DNA from: Bacteroidetes bacterium HLUCCA01
Lineage (GTDB): Bacteria > Bacteroidota > Rhodothermia > Balneolales > HLUCCA01
Assembly: GCA_001314545.1 (NCBI GenBank)
Contig: LIHN01000019.1
Coordinates: 1-64,000, forward strand
Length of the DNA stretch: 64,000 bases
Reading direction: 5' to 3'
In this document: positions 17,609 to 25,738 of the stretch, piece after piece
How the letters are laid out: every line of letters starts with the position of its first letter
How positions within the stretch are numbered: the first letter of the stretch is position 1
The notes under the pieces: model-generated
Databases searched by the model: none
The model's input: the letters and a program-made list of their open reading frames with translations, nothing else
What the model was told of the DNA's origin: nothing
Position numbers and translations under genes: made by a program

Positions 17609-17704
17609 GGGTGGGTCAGCTTCGAGTGAAACGGGTGGGTCAGTTTACACTGAAACAGGCGGGTCACTTTCTAGTTAAATGGGTGGGTCAGTTTGCACTG
17701 AAAT
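17609..17704. repeat. Four tandem 24-bp repeats, IS21-like terminal array
   Basis: Exact 24-base spacing: copies start at 17609, 17633, 17657 and 17681, all of the form GGGTGGGTCAGTTTNCACTGAAA, with the third copy the most diverged. Multiple GGGTCAGTTT-type repeats are typical transposase-binding ends of Bacteroidota IS21 elements (recalled knowledge). The fourth copy recurs exactly, inverted, at 19041-19064. Confidence 0.85.
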
Positions 17705-17710
17705 TGTCAG
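17677..17710. repeat. Left arm of 34-bp perfect inverted repeat
   Basis: These 34 bases are the exact reverse complement of 19035-19068. The pair brackets the PIN-toxin operon and nothing else, so the enclosed 1.3 kb has the form of a non-autonomous mobile cassette. Confidence 0.85.
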
Positions 17711-17726
17711 AAAGTTTACAAAAGTA

Positions 17727-18209
17727 TCACAACTCCAACAACCCAAATGCCTCATTATACGGCACTGAAATGTCTTGAACAGTGAACCGAGGTCTTATAT
17801 TATTGGACAACATAGCAAAGGTGCGCAAAGATCTTGTATCAGAGGTCACAAAATGCGATATGGATTCTTCGATATCCGCCTGTGCAAAAAGTTTGGAATC
17901 GTTTGGTATGATTGGCCTGGGATTGAGCTCGATGCCTGATAGCTTCTTTTCCCGAAATATTATATCGGCAAACTCGCCTGCCCTTACTGCATGAGTAATG
18001 TTAAATGGTAAAATCTTTAAGTTTCGAAGTGGTAGCTCATTAATTGTACCTCGCACACAGTATTCTGCGACCGAAATCGTCGAAATCTGACAGTCTACTC
18101 CCGTCTCGAGATAGTGCTTGTAGTAGCCCACTGCATTTTTATGAAGCGGATCCTCATCGTTCAAAAGCCGGATGAAAAAACTGGTATCCAGCAGCACACT
18201 AAGCTTCAT
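17727..18209 (-). CDS. PIN-domain ribonuclease, probable toxin
   Basis: The 160-residue protein has all four PIN acidic residues: D8 (LLDTSFFIRLL), E49 (ISVAEYC), D104 (PNDSKLFAQA) and D124 (VTSDTR). PIN proteins are Mg-dependent ribonucleases, most often VapC-like toxins. The ATG at 18209 is chosen over 18227 because AGAGGAG lies eight bases before it. It overlaps the upstream 259-residue gene by 11 bases, the usual antitoxin-first layout. The pair lies between inverted IS21-like end repeats. The domain is certain; a toxin role is inferred from context. Confidence 0.85.
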   Translation of the reverse strand: MKLSVLLDTSFFIRLLNDEDPLHKNAVGYYKHYLETGVDCQISTISVAEYCVRGTINELPLRNLKILPFNITHAVRAGEFADIIFREKKLSGIELNPRPIIPNDSKLFAQADIEESISHFVTSDTRSLRTFAMLSNNIRPRFTVQDISVPYNEAFGLLEL

Positions 18210-18978
18210 AGTCTCCTCTGATTTCACTCAGCCATTCATCTGGGTCTACATCGGCCCATCGTGATTTTGCTTTTTTAATGAGTGAATTGAGATAGGTTTG
18301 ATCGAACTTTGGGCTGTAATCGATTAACTCAAGCAAAGTCAATGAACTCTTATCCAAATCGCCTGTTTCAATATTTTGCTTTCCGAGAGCCCTAACACCG
18401 TATTTTTTATATAGTATGTTTTCTTCCTGATCCATAATAAAACCCTTATCGGTGCTTAAGGTAATAGATCCGAATTCTTCGGTATCAAGGTGTATGTTTG
18501 CCTTGTTCTTTCCGCCTGCATTCGTAAGTGTACCGTAAAAATACATTTCTACATCCACGAGGATATTGTTCGTTCGGATGTACTGCGATTCGGGTGAGAT
18601 AACCAACCCAATCTTATCGGTGGCTGAAGTAAGAATCTCAAAGGCGTAATTCTTCTGGTACGCCACTTGTTGCAGCTGTTCGATTGCATTGGCCGTTCGG
18701 TATTCCAGGAAATCGATTGAGCCGGAATACTGAATTTCTCCCATAATTGCACTAAAACCAATAACAGCCTGCATACTAGTTTTGAATAGGTGCCGTACAG
18801 ATCCAGCCTCAATGTCATAAGAAATTGTGGGTCTATCTTTCTTTACCAAAGGGTACAGTAGATCCTCGATACTATTTAGTATTACGCTGATTTCCTTGAT
18901 ATCGTAATTGTCCGGGGTGAGGTCGAATTGACCCTTCTTCCCTGTCACACGAATTTCTAATGTTGCAAGCTTTTCCAT
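18199..18978 (-). CDS. Hypothetical protein upstream of PIN gene, possible antitoxin
   Basis: This is a 259-residue protein with no family I recognise. It is mixed alpha/beta, with short strands (LATLEIRVTGKKGQFDLT, TDKIGLVISPESQYI, FGSITLSTDKGFIMD) and an acidic C-terminal tail WADVDPDEWLSEIRGDYE. That tail resembles the short C-terminal peptides with which antitoxins plug PIN active sites. It overlaps the PIN gene by 11 bases and both are enclosed by a 34-bp inverted repeat. It is much larger than usual VapB antitoxins, so it may be another type of partner. Antitoxin function is inferred from the layout only. Confidence 0.6.
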   Translation of the reverse strand: MEKLATLEIRVTGKKGQFDLTPDNYDIKEISVILNSIEDLLYPLVKKDRPTISYDIEAGSVRHLFKTSMQAVIGFSAIMGEIQYSGSIDFLEYRTANAIEQLQQVAYQKNYAFEILTSATDKIGLVISPESQYIRTNNILVDVEMYFYGTLTNAGGKNKANIHLDTEEFGSITLSTDKGFIMDQEENILYKKYGVRALGKQNIETGDLDKSSLTLLELIDYSPKFDQTYLNSLIKKAKSRWADVDPDEWLSEIRGDYEA

Positions 18979-19034
18979 AATCCAATTTAATTGATAATCA
19001 CGAGACTTAGAAATTTATGGATTTCAATTTCTCG

Positions 19035-19068
19035 CTGACAATTTCAGTGCAAACTGACCCACCCATTT
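19035..19068. repeat. Right arm of 34-bp perfect inverted repeat
   Basis: This is the exact reverse complement of 17677-17710. Only one copy of the 24-bp unit is present here against four on the left. It ends 12 bases before the integrase stop codon. Confidence 0.85.
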
Positions 19069-19079
19069 CATTCATAAGC

Positions 19080-20264
19080 TTACCGCATCGCATCCATCTT
19101 TTGATACAACCGCTCTGCAGTTAGATGGGTATATCCTTCCGTTACCGTGATGGAGCTGTGACCTGCCATAATTTGGGCTTCAGCGGTGTTAAAGCCTTGC
19201 TCAATCCAACTGGTTACCGCACTATGCCTCATGCCGTGTAAGGTTCGTGTGGAGGGTATTCCGGCGATTTTCAGGTATTTATTGAAGACTTCATATACCT
19301 TTTTGGCACGTACAGGTTCACCTTTGTACTGGCCGCCATTGTAGACAAAGACATAATCGCCCGGATATATTGTTCCCCGTTGTTTCAAATACGGCTCCAG
19401 GTACTCTCTGAGCTTCGGAGAAATGGGTACAATACGCTCAGTTCGACCTTTTGTCGGGGGTAGTGCTATGAATTTAAGTGTCCCGTTTTGATAAATCAGG
19501 TTTTCTGCTTTTAATCCGGAATAACTGATTTTGCCGTCATAGGCTACTTCGCTTCTGCGCAGTCCGGCAAAGAAGTACAACGAAATCAGTGGAATGAACC
19601 AGTTCTGCACCAGGCTTTTGTCGTACGAGTAGGTACTTTGCTTTCGCTCCAGATCTTTTTCGAAGGTCTCGATCAAAAGTTCAAACTCTTCACTGGTCAG
19701 CATCTTAGGTCTTGTATTGTCTCTCTTCTGCGGTATTTGTTTTTTAAGCGGGCTGACCAGGTCAGTTTTTGCTATACCCATTGCCAGCAGGTAGGTCCAT
19801 AGACTCTTCATATGGCGGTAGTAATGATGCATGGTGGTTGCTTTGATACCTTTACGAAATATCGCCGGTCTGATATGAGCAGCCTGAAGCGAACGAACCG
19901 GTTTGTTCTCGACGTCTCCAGTGTTTAACCAATACTCAAGCACATGCTTATAGGTTTTCATGGTCTGGGGAGTCCAAAGCGAGCTTTTGTACTCATAGAA
20001 TGCGTTAACCGCTTCCCTGCATGTCCGCACCCGAACCGTAGACTTGGGTTTATCTTCCTTAGCAAGTAAGGATTTGATATCCAGGGATGGATCGTTGTAC
20101 TCAAATTCACCCATATCATGCAGACGGGTGAGCTCATTGAGCATCTTCGTTGCAATATCTTTGTATCGGGTACCTAGTGACCGCGCCTTGGTCATTGGTT
20201 TACCGTCTACATACTCTATCCAACGTACATAAAAGACCTTATTTATTTTTTTCAAGTGTGCCAT
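19080..20264 (-). CDS. Tyrosine recombinase / island integrase
   Basis: The 394-residue site-specific recombinase has an N-terminal arm-binding region (1-75), a SAM-like core-binding domain (about 80-180) and a catalytic domain. The catalytic residues are R236 (GLRRSEV), K272 (PTKGRTER), H343-x-x-R346 (HGMRHSA), H369 (MAGHSS) and nucleophile Y378 (EGYTHL); all are present. GGAGAG precedes the ATG. It lies 261 bases from the 3' end of tRNA-Leu, with three 12-bp direct repeats in between. That is the standard layout for an island inserted into the 3' end of a tRNA gene. It is very likely functional. Confidence 0.95.
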   Translation of the reverse strand: MAHLKKINKVFYVRWIEYVDGKPMTKARSLGTRYKDIATKMLNELTRLHDMGEFEYNDPSLDIKSLLAKEDKPKSTVRVRTCREAVNAFYEYKSSLWTPQTMKTYKHVLEYWLNTGDVENKPVRSLQAAHIRPAIFRKGIKATTMHHYYRHMKSLWTYLLAMGIAKTDLVSPLKKQIPQKRDNTRPKMLTSEEFELLIETFEKDLERKQSTYSYDKSLVQNWFIPLISLYFFAGLRRSEVAYDGKISYSGLKAENLIYQNGTLKFIALPPTKGRTERIVPISPKLREYLEPYLKQRGTIYPGDYVFVYNGGQYKGEPVRAKKVYEVFNKYLKIAGIPSTRTLHGMRHSAVTSWIEQGFNTAEAQIMAGHSSITVTEGYTHLTAERLYQKMDAMR

Positions 20265-20334
20265 ATTCTCTCCGATCTAGGTGATCTTGATGTTTTTTCA
20301 ACTGCGTAGCGACGCGCTTTTTTGAATATAGAAA

Positions 20335-20370
20335 AATACTACCCTTAATACTACCCTAAACACTACCCTG
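20335..20370. repeat. Three tandem 12-bp repeats, possible integrase arm sites
   Basis: AATACTACCCTT, AATACTACCCTA and AACACTACCCTG follow one another without gaps at 20335, 20347 and 20359. Their place between the integrase start and the tRNA target fits arm-type binding sites for the integrase N-terminal domain or for an excisionase. Confidence 0.7.
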
Positions 20371-20450
20371 TAAAGTAGGATGATGTAGACTTTGAACAGT
20401 GAAGATGAGCGCCACTTTTTTCTATCTCAGCGAAATGATTTCCCATCGAT

Positions 20451-20471
20451 TTACTAACAAAGTGTTAGTAA
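20451..20471. repeat. Palindrome TTACTAACA-N3-TGTTAGTAA near att site
   Basis: Nine-base perfect arms around AAG. It lies between the arm-type repeats and the tRNA terminator, and could bind a recombination factor or repressor. Confidence 0.55.
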
Positions 20472-20477
20472 ATGGCA

Positions 20478-20513
20478 CAAAAAAAGCCATTTTGGACAAA
20501 TCCAAAATGGCTT
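20478..20513 (-). terminator. Rho-independent terminator of tRNA-Leu
   Basis: On the - strand the stem AAGCCATTTTGGA pairs perfectly with TCCAAAATGGCTT around a four-base loop and is followed by a run of T. It is placed 12 bases after the tRNA 3' end. Confidence 0.85.
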
Positions 20514-20525
20514 AGATGATGCCAG

Positions 20526-20607
20526 TACCGGTGATCGGAGTCGAACCGATACTCCCGAGGGAACACGATTTTGAGTCGTGCGCGTCTACCAATTCCGCCA
20601 CACCGGC
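20526..20607 (-). tRNA. tRNA-Leu (anticodon CAA)
   Basis: The 82 bases on the - strand fold as a class II tRNA: acceptor GCCGGTG with CACCGGT (one G-T pair) and discriminator A; D-arm with GGAATTGGTAGAC; anticodon stem CACGA/TCGTG with loop CTCAAAA; long variable arm TTCCCTCGGGAG; and T-arm ATCGG-TTCGACT-CCGAT. CCA is not encoded. Its 3' end faces the integrase, so it is the probable attachment gene of the island. Confidence 0.95.
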
Positions 20608-20656
20608 ATCAAGACTACAAATATACGGCCAGAGCGGTACCTATTGCAAACCTATT

Positions 20657-22396
20657 TCAATTTCTGGTCCCGGAGCCAGCCCGTAGCCGGATCTGAAAGC
20701 GGCTGCCACCACCCTGCCTGGCCGTATATTCCAGCTGTGCATTAAGTTGCTGCGCCAGGCCCAAAATGAGGGAGCTGCCAAGCGTAGTACCACCTTCCAG
20801 CGAAAAGTCTGAAGGCAAACCAACCCCATCGTCGGCAATTACCAGCTCAACATACCCATCGCCGGAAGTTAACTCTACGAAAATTTCGCCGTGTTCTCTA
20901 CCCACAAAGGCATGCTTATAGGCATTGGTGAGCAGCTCATTGGCGATTAAGGAAAGCGGAATAGCACGGTCGATGTCCAGGGCAATGTGCCCGGTTTTCA
21001 GCCGAACTTCCACCTGCTGGCGACTATTGGAAAAGCCCTCGTGCAAGATCCGGGTGAACTGACTCAAAAAGTCATCAAAATGCAGACTGGCAAACGATTC
21101 CTGCCGGTAAATCAGCTCATGAATAAGGGCCATGGACTGTACCCGGTTCACGCTCTCCACCAGCAGCGAGCGGATCTCTCCATCAGCTATATAATCAGTC
21201 TGCAATTGCAGCAGACTGGAAATGATAGCCAGATTGTTTTTCACCCGGTGATGCACCTCCGAAAGCAGCACATCTTTGTCGTGCAGGGAGCGCTCCAGTT
21301 CCAGCTGAACCGTCTTGAGCTCCGTTATGTCAATATTAACCCCCTTCAGTCGGACCAGCTTATCTCCGTCAAAGACGGGTTCGATAGTGTTTTTAAGCCA
21401 TTTTATGGAACCGTCAGGAAACACCAGCCTAAACTCCAATTGCTTGGTGTACGGACTGTGCTGCATATACTCCGTATCCAGATCAAATTTATGCAGGTCG
21501 TCTGGATGAACCCTGCTGAAAAAAAGGTCGTTATCCGGCGGCACGCTGAAGGGTTCCAGTCCCAGAAGTCGGTAATAATTCTCCGACCAATGCAGCTGTT
21601 GTCCGTAAATCGTTGCCTCCCAGCTGCCCATGCGCGCCAGTCGTTGGGCGTAATTCAGATTCGCCTCATTATCTTCGAGTTCCCGCTGAATCCGGAGTCG
21701 TTCCGTGACATCCCTGACAATGGCAAATCCACCGGTCACCCGACCATCTTCGTTCAACGGGGAAAAAAAGCAGTTGACATCCACCTCTTTGCCGGAAGTA
21801 ACCGACTTATATTTCAGGAAAACGCGCACTTTCTCGCCTCGAAGGGAATATTCAACTGCATTTCGGACGCGTTCATCCGGCAGGCTGAAAATTTTCAGGC
21901 CGATGAGCTTCTCACGCGTACTGCCCATGATGTCCACAAAGGCATCGTTGGCTTCAATAATGACGCCGAAAGCATCATAGCGGAATATGCCCAGCTGACT
22001 ATTTTCAAAGATGAGCTTGTATTGACGCTGGTACGACTGCGATTCGTTCTTTTTTTTACGGGCCCCGGTGATATCCTGCAGCAACAGTACGATGTGTTTG
22101 GCATCGGGTGCAAGTATTTCACAACGTACCCATTTTCCGACCGAAGGCACGTACACTTCGCTATTTTCATGGTAACCCTCACCGGACGCTGCCCATTGGC
22201 GGACCAAATCATCAAGTGCCGGAGGCAGAAAAGGAGGCTGCAAGCTTGCAGAATCACCATCGGTCAGATTCGTATACCAGGCCGAATTGGTATATACAAT
22301 TCTGAATGCCCCCCCGGGGTCATCTTCGTCAGAAGTCAGAATGGCGCATCCCTGACGTGATTTCTCCAGGGATGCAGCCAGTACATCAGCAAGCAT
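20657..22396 (-). CDS. Multi-PAS sensor histidine kinase (HisKA_2 type)
   Basis: The 579-residue protein has no membrane segment and is likely cytosolic. PAS-like domains lie at about 10-110, 122-235 (FENSQLGIFRYDAFGVI) and 255-360 (GSWEATIYGQQLHWSENYY, then VHPDDLHKF). The HisKA_2 dimerisation helix holds EVHHRVKNNL, with H383 as the likely phospho-acceptor. The HATPase domain (about 470-575) shows NELLTNAYKHAF and ADDGVGLP. Kinases of this subfamily often signal to stress or chemotaxis-like responses; no response regulator is adjacent. It lies downstream of the TonB receptor (81-base gap, same strand). Confidence 0.93.
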   Translation of the reverse strand: MLADVLAASLEKSRQGCAILTSDEDDPGGAFRIVYTNSAWYTNLTDGDSASLQPPFLPPALDDLVRQWAASGEGYHENSEVYVPSVGKWVRCEILAPDAKHIVLLLQDITGARKKKNESQSYQRQYKLIFENSQLGIFRYDAFGVIIEANDAFVDIMGSTREKLIGLKIFSLPDERVRNAVEYSLRGEKVRVFLKYKSVTSGKEVDVNCFFSPLNEDGRVTGGFAIVRDVTERLRIQRELEDNEANLNYAQRLARMGSWEATIYGQQLHWSENYYRLLGLEPFSVPPDNDLFFSRVHPDDLHKFDLDTEYMQHSPYTKQLEFRLVFPDGSIKWLKNTIEPVFDGDKLVRLKGVNIDITELKTVQLELERSLHDKDVLLSEVHHRVKNNLAIISSLLQLQTDYIADGEIRSLLVESVNRVQSMALIHELIYRQESFASLHFDDFLSQFTRILHEGFSNSRQQVEVRLKTGHIALDIDRAIPLSLIANELLTNAYKHAFVGREHGEIFVELTSGDGYVELVIADDGVGLPSDFSLEGGTTLGSSLILGLAQQLNAQLEYTARQGGGSRFQIRLRAGSGTRN

Positions 22397-22477
22397 GCGG
22401 CAAATTCATGGGGTGTAACAGCAAAACGGTGTATCCAACCCAATATAAAGATTTTGCATGCACTGACCATAGCTTCC

Positions 22478-24679
22478 TTAAAAATCGAGGCTGTAAACCA
22501 GCGAGATATTTCGCGCCGGCATGAACGCTTCACGGTCTTCAACACGGGACAGGTGATCGCGGTAGGTTACATTGAAGATGTTCTCAGCCCGCACTACGAC
22601 CCGACTGAGTACCGAGCTTCCAAAGCGATATCCGGCGTTCAGATTGACCAGCATATAGCCGTCTGTGGCGGCCTCCGCCGGAGCTACACGACCCTGCCGG
22701 GCTGTGTAGCGCGCAACAATGCCTCCCCATAAGCGGTCATGGGTGTAGTCCAATCCTGCCCGGAAGCGAAACGGTGGCATAAACGGAAGCGGCTCGGTGC
22801 TTCCACCCATGCGGGTACCATGCACATAATCAACGCCTGTAGTGAGCGACCAGTCGGGATTCAGACGAAACGCGGCCTGGGCTTCACCACCCATCAAACG
22901 CGCATCCGTACTTTCATAGACGAATACCGGAAACCCGGACGGACCATCAATCTGACCGGTCGGCTGAAATGCGATGAATCCGTTGATAAAATTCACAAAG
23001 GCCGCCACTTCCACCTCAGCGAATCTGGTTCGGTAACGCATAAATGCATCGGCACCGTAACCGATTTCAGGCTGGAGCTCAGCATTGCCAATCTCAAAGG
23101 CACCCGCCCCCAGATGAGCCCCGTTTGAGAACAGTTCCTCGGCCGTTGGATACCGGTGCGCACGCGCCACCTGCCACCCCATTTCAAGCTGGTCGGCCGG
23201 ACGATAATTCAAGCCGAAAGATCCGGCGAGGTTCAGATCGTCACGCGCCTCGTCAATATCGGGATTCGCACTGTTGGTCCGGGCCTGAAGCGTGCGATAA
23301 TCAAGTCGCAACCCCAGCTGCATCCGGACACGCTGTGAAACCGGCACCTCCTGAAACGCAAATAATGCAGGATTGATAAACTGCTCCCCCGGAGTGAACG
23401 CATCCTGTCCGCCGATATCCAATACCCGACCGTTGACGTTGAAACCAATAACCCCACGATCAAACATGCCAGCAGGTTTGTGCTGGAAGTACCCTGAAAT
23501 ACTGTACGCCTGCTGGGCATAGCTCAGGCCAATGGTTTCATCCCGCTGGTTGTTGACCCGGGCAAATTCGACCTCATCCTGATTGAACACCGAGGTATGA
23601 AATTTGAGCTGAATCGCATCGAAGAAGCCATCGCGCTGCAGCTCGAGGTTGCCCTGAACGGCAACACGGTCGAGCCGGATGTCAATCCCCTCTCCCGGAC
23701 CGGCATCGCCTTCCGGAATGCCGTAAACACTTTGAAGTCCGGATATACTGACCCCACCAACCGAGTTGTCACTTGTGAATCCGTATCCGGCGCTCCCTTC
23801 AAAATTTTCCAGGCTGGTACCGGTTAGCCGACCTTTCGGTGTGCGTAAATCGCCACCGGCCCGGTAGGATGCTCTCGCTGTCAGGGCATGATTGCCCAGG
23901 CCATACTGTACCCTCCCATAACCACTGACCATTTCATTGACGGAGGTCAGGCTGCTGCTGACGGTCCCCTCGGCGCCGTCCGACCACTCTGTGGGTATGT
24001 CGTTGGTAATCATGTTGATGACCCCGCCAAGGGCGCTGGTTCCATACAACAGGCTGGCCGGTCCCCGTACAACTTCAAGCCGTTGCAGAGCGTGCGGGTC
24101 CAGTGCCGTGAGGTGATCGGATGACGACTCGGCGATGTCACCCATGCGTTCACCGTTTTCCAGTACCAAAATCCGCTCTCCATCAAAGCCTCGAATAACA
24201 GGTCGGGCCGGCGCCGGACCAAACGACCGCATGGATACACCCGGCTCACCGTCAAGCATCTGAGCGATGGTCACATCCCTCCTTCGGGTAAGTTCTTCTC
24301 CTGAAAAGGCACGATCCGGCTGGTAGGTAGCACCTGATCCCGTTGGTGAGGTGGTAACAATTACTTCGTCAAAGTCGATGATGCTGCGTTGAAGGCGGAT
24401 AGACAGATCGCGTGCCGGAGCCTGAACCGATATCCGGCGTTGAACATAGCCGACTGAACGTACCAGCAAAGCCACCTCCCCCGCACCAGTCAAACGCAGG
24501 GTAAAGCTCCCGTCCAGATCGGCAGCTGTTCCGGTGGTGGTTCCTTCAACAAGAATGGTTGCTCCGGGTAACGGAGAACCGGTCTGATAGTCGGTTACCG
24601 TTCCGGATACGGTCACCGTGCTCTGAGCAAGCGCCGTTCCGTAAACCAATAAAAGCAGTGACAGTAATAAAGTCCGCAT
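22478..24679 (-). CDS. TonB-dependent outer-membrane receptor
   Basis: The 733-residue protein has a signal peptide (residues 1-19, MRTLLLSLLLLVYGTALAQ). Next is a carboxypeptidase-regulatory-like beta-sandwich (about 20-105; VSGTVTDYQTGSPLPGATI), common in Bacteroidota receptors. The plug domain (about 110-230) includes LEVVRGPASLLYGTSALGG, and a 22-strand barrel runs to the terminal aromatic residue (SLVYSLDF). It imports a metal or metal complex across the outer membrane using TonB energy. The plug resembles ZnuD/FecA-type metal receptors. A DtxR/MntR-like palindrome lies 60 bases upstream, so metal-responsive control is probable. The substrate cannot be read from the sequence. Confidence 0.93.
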   Translation of the reverse strand: MRTLLLSLLLLVYGTALAQSTVTVSGTVTDYQTGSPLPGATILVEGTTTGTAADLDGSFTLRLTGAGEVALLVRSVGYVQRRISVQAPARDLSIRLQRSIIDFDEVIVTTSPTGSGATYQPDRAFSGEELTRRRDVTIAQMLDGEPGVSMRSFGPAPARPVIRGFDGERILVLENGERMGDIAESSSDHLTALDPHALQRLEVVRGPASLLYGTSALGGVINMITNDIPTEWSDGAEGTVSSSLTSVNEMVSGYGRVQYGLGNHALTARASYRAGGDLRTPKGRLTGTSLENFEGSAGYGFTSDNSVGGVSISGLQSVYGIPEGDAGPGEGIDIRLDRVAVQGNLELQRDGFFDAIQLKFHTSVFNQDEVEFARVNNQRDETIGLSYAQQAYSISGYFQHKPAGMFDRGVIGFNVNGRVLDIGGQDAFTPGEQFINPALFAFQEVPVSQRVRMQLGLRLDYRTLQARTNSANPDIDEARDDLNLAGSFGLNYRPADQLEMGWQVARAHRYPTAEELFSNGAHLGAGAFEIGNAELQPEIGYGADAFMRYRTRFAEVEVAAFVNFINGFIAFQPTGQIDGPSGFPVFVYESTDARLMGGEAQAAFRLNPDWSLTTGVDYVHGTRMGGSTEPLPFMPPFRFRAGLDYTHDRLWGGIVARYTARQGRVAPAEAATDGYMLVNLNAGYRFGSSVLSRVVVRAENIFNVTYRDHLSRVEDREAFMPARNISLVYSLDF

Positions 24680-24738
24680 AGTGATGATATGTTGGTTATC
24701 GATTTTCGCTATGGGACAAGTATACGACTTTCTACATT

Positions 24739-24754
24739 TTTAGGCTTGCCTAAA
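24739..24754. promoter_or_regulatory. DtxR/MntR-type operator palindrome
   Basis: TTTAGGCTTGCCTAAA is a perfect 7+2+7 palindrome and close to the known DtxR-family operator pattern TTAGGNNNNCCTAA. It lies 60 bases before the ATG of the TonB receptor and just after the end of the DUF1684 gene. Binding of a Fe- or Mn-loaded repressor here would repress the receptor. No dtxR-like gene is in the window. Confidence 0.6.
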
Positions 24755-24756
24755 TT

Positions 24757-25701
24757 TTAAAAGTTTTCAGCTTTATAAGCTTCAGAAGGACGTTTTTCTC
24801 CGCCTTCTACCAAAACAGGCAGGATGTTCTGACGAGGTGGAAACTGACAGGTGGTGTACGGATTGTAGGCGCAGGGTGGATTGTAACTCCGGTTGAAATC
24901 AATGACTGTGTAATCCGAGCCTTCCCCGGGATAATCTACATACAAATAGCGCCCTGCCTGATAGGTCGATGTGCGGTTGGTTTCGTCTCCCAGGATAATA
25001 AACATACGTTCACCACCTTCAAGGGCAATCAAGCTGTATCGCTCGTCGCGAATTTCGAAATGCAGCACACCGGGCGATGGTGTTTGCGATGTTTGTCCGA
25101 GAATATTAACAACCGGTATGGATACGGGCTGTTCATGGGTTTCGAGTCGGGCCTTGACTACAAGCGTTGAATCGGCAGGGTACCGGTCAAACCCGGTGAA
25201 ACGATCGACCCGCTCATTCACCGCATTATACAGCCGTATGCCTACCAGTTCTTCGCGCTTGATAACCGTCCATGACAGCGGACCGTGTTGTGCCATGACT
25301 GGATCAGTGTCCTGGGAAAACATGAGCGCATCGTTCACACGAACACTGTCAATGTACACATCGGTATCGGCATTGACCTGCATGGTTACCTGTTCATTAT
25401 CATAGACAAATACACCAGCCTGCGCGGTAATAAACCCCTGCGGAAAAACTACATCGTTGGCTGCTGAACTCCCGAATGTATTTTCACCGGGCTCCAGCCA
25501 GTACATTCCGGCAAGACGCATCCAACCTTGCGGCTCCTTGAGCCGGTCTACCCGGTTTTGAAAAAAAGATTCTACATCCTGTTGCCATGTATCAGCAAGC
25601 TCGGCACGACCGAGGTCTTCACGGGGCTGGCAGGATACAAATAGTACCGCTGCTAAAGCTAGTACACCAGCATTTCTCATACACACACACGATTTGTTCA
25701 T
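24757..25701 (-). CDS. DUF1684 family lipoprotein
   Basis: A 314-residue protein from the ATG at 25701. Earlier in-frame ATGs would run into the DUF3127 gene. The N-terminus has a lipobox: LALAAVLFVSC, so it is probably lipidated and membrane-anchored. The body shows the DUF1684 signatures: R-x-x-R...PQGWMRLAGMYWLEPGENTFGS, DFNRSYNPPCAYNPYTTCQFP and NILPVLVEGGEK. DUF1684 proteins are widespread and not biochemically defined; the conserved Cys and Asn residues suggest an enzyme. It lies 37 bases downstream of the DUF3127 gene on the same strand, possibly in one transcript. Confidence 0.88.
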   Translation of the reverse strand: MNKSCVCMRNAGVLALAAVLFVSCQPREDLGRAELADTWQQDVESFFQNRVDRLKEPQGWMRLAGMYWLEPGENTFGSSAANDVVFPQGFITAQAGVFVYDNEQVTMQVNADTDVYIDSVRVNDALMFSQDTDPVMAQHGPLSWTVIKREELVGIRLYNAVNERVDRFTGFDRYPADSTLVVKARLETHEQPVSIPVVNILGQTSQTPSPGVLHFEIRDERYSLIALEGGERMFIILGDETNRTSTYQAGRYLYVDYPGEGSDYTVIDFNRSYNPPCAYNPYTTCQFPPRQNILPVLVEGGEKRPSEAYKAENF

Positions 25702-25738
25702 AAAAAAAGGCCATGTCTGAAGACGATGGCCTGTAACC

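Noticed and set aside
20987-22360. 457-codon open frame on the + strand across the histidine kinase
   Set aside because: It is antisense to a kinase with clear PAS, HisKA_2 and HATPase motifs and shows no domain; long antisense frames are common in GC-rich genes.
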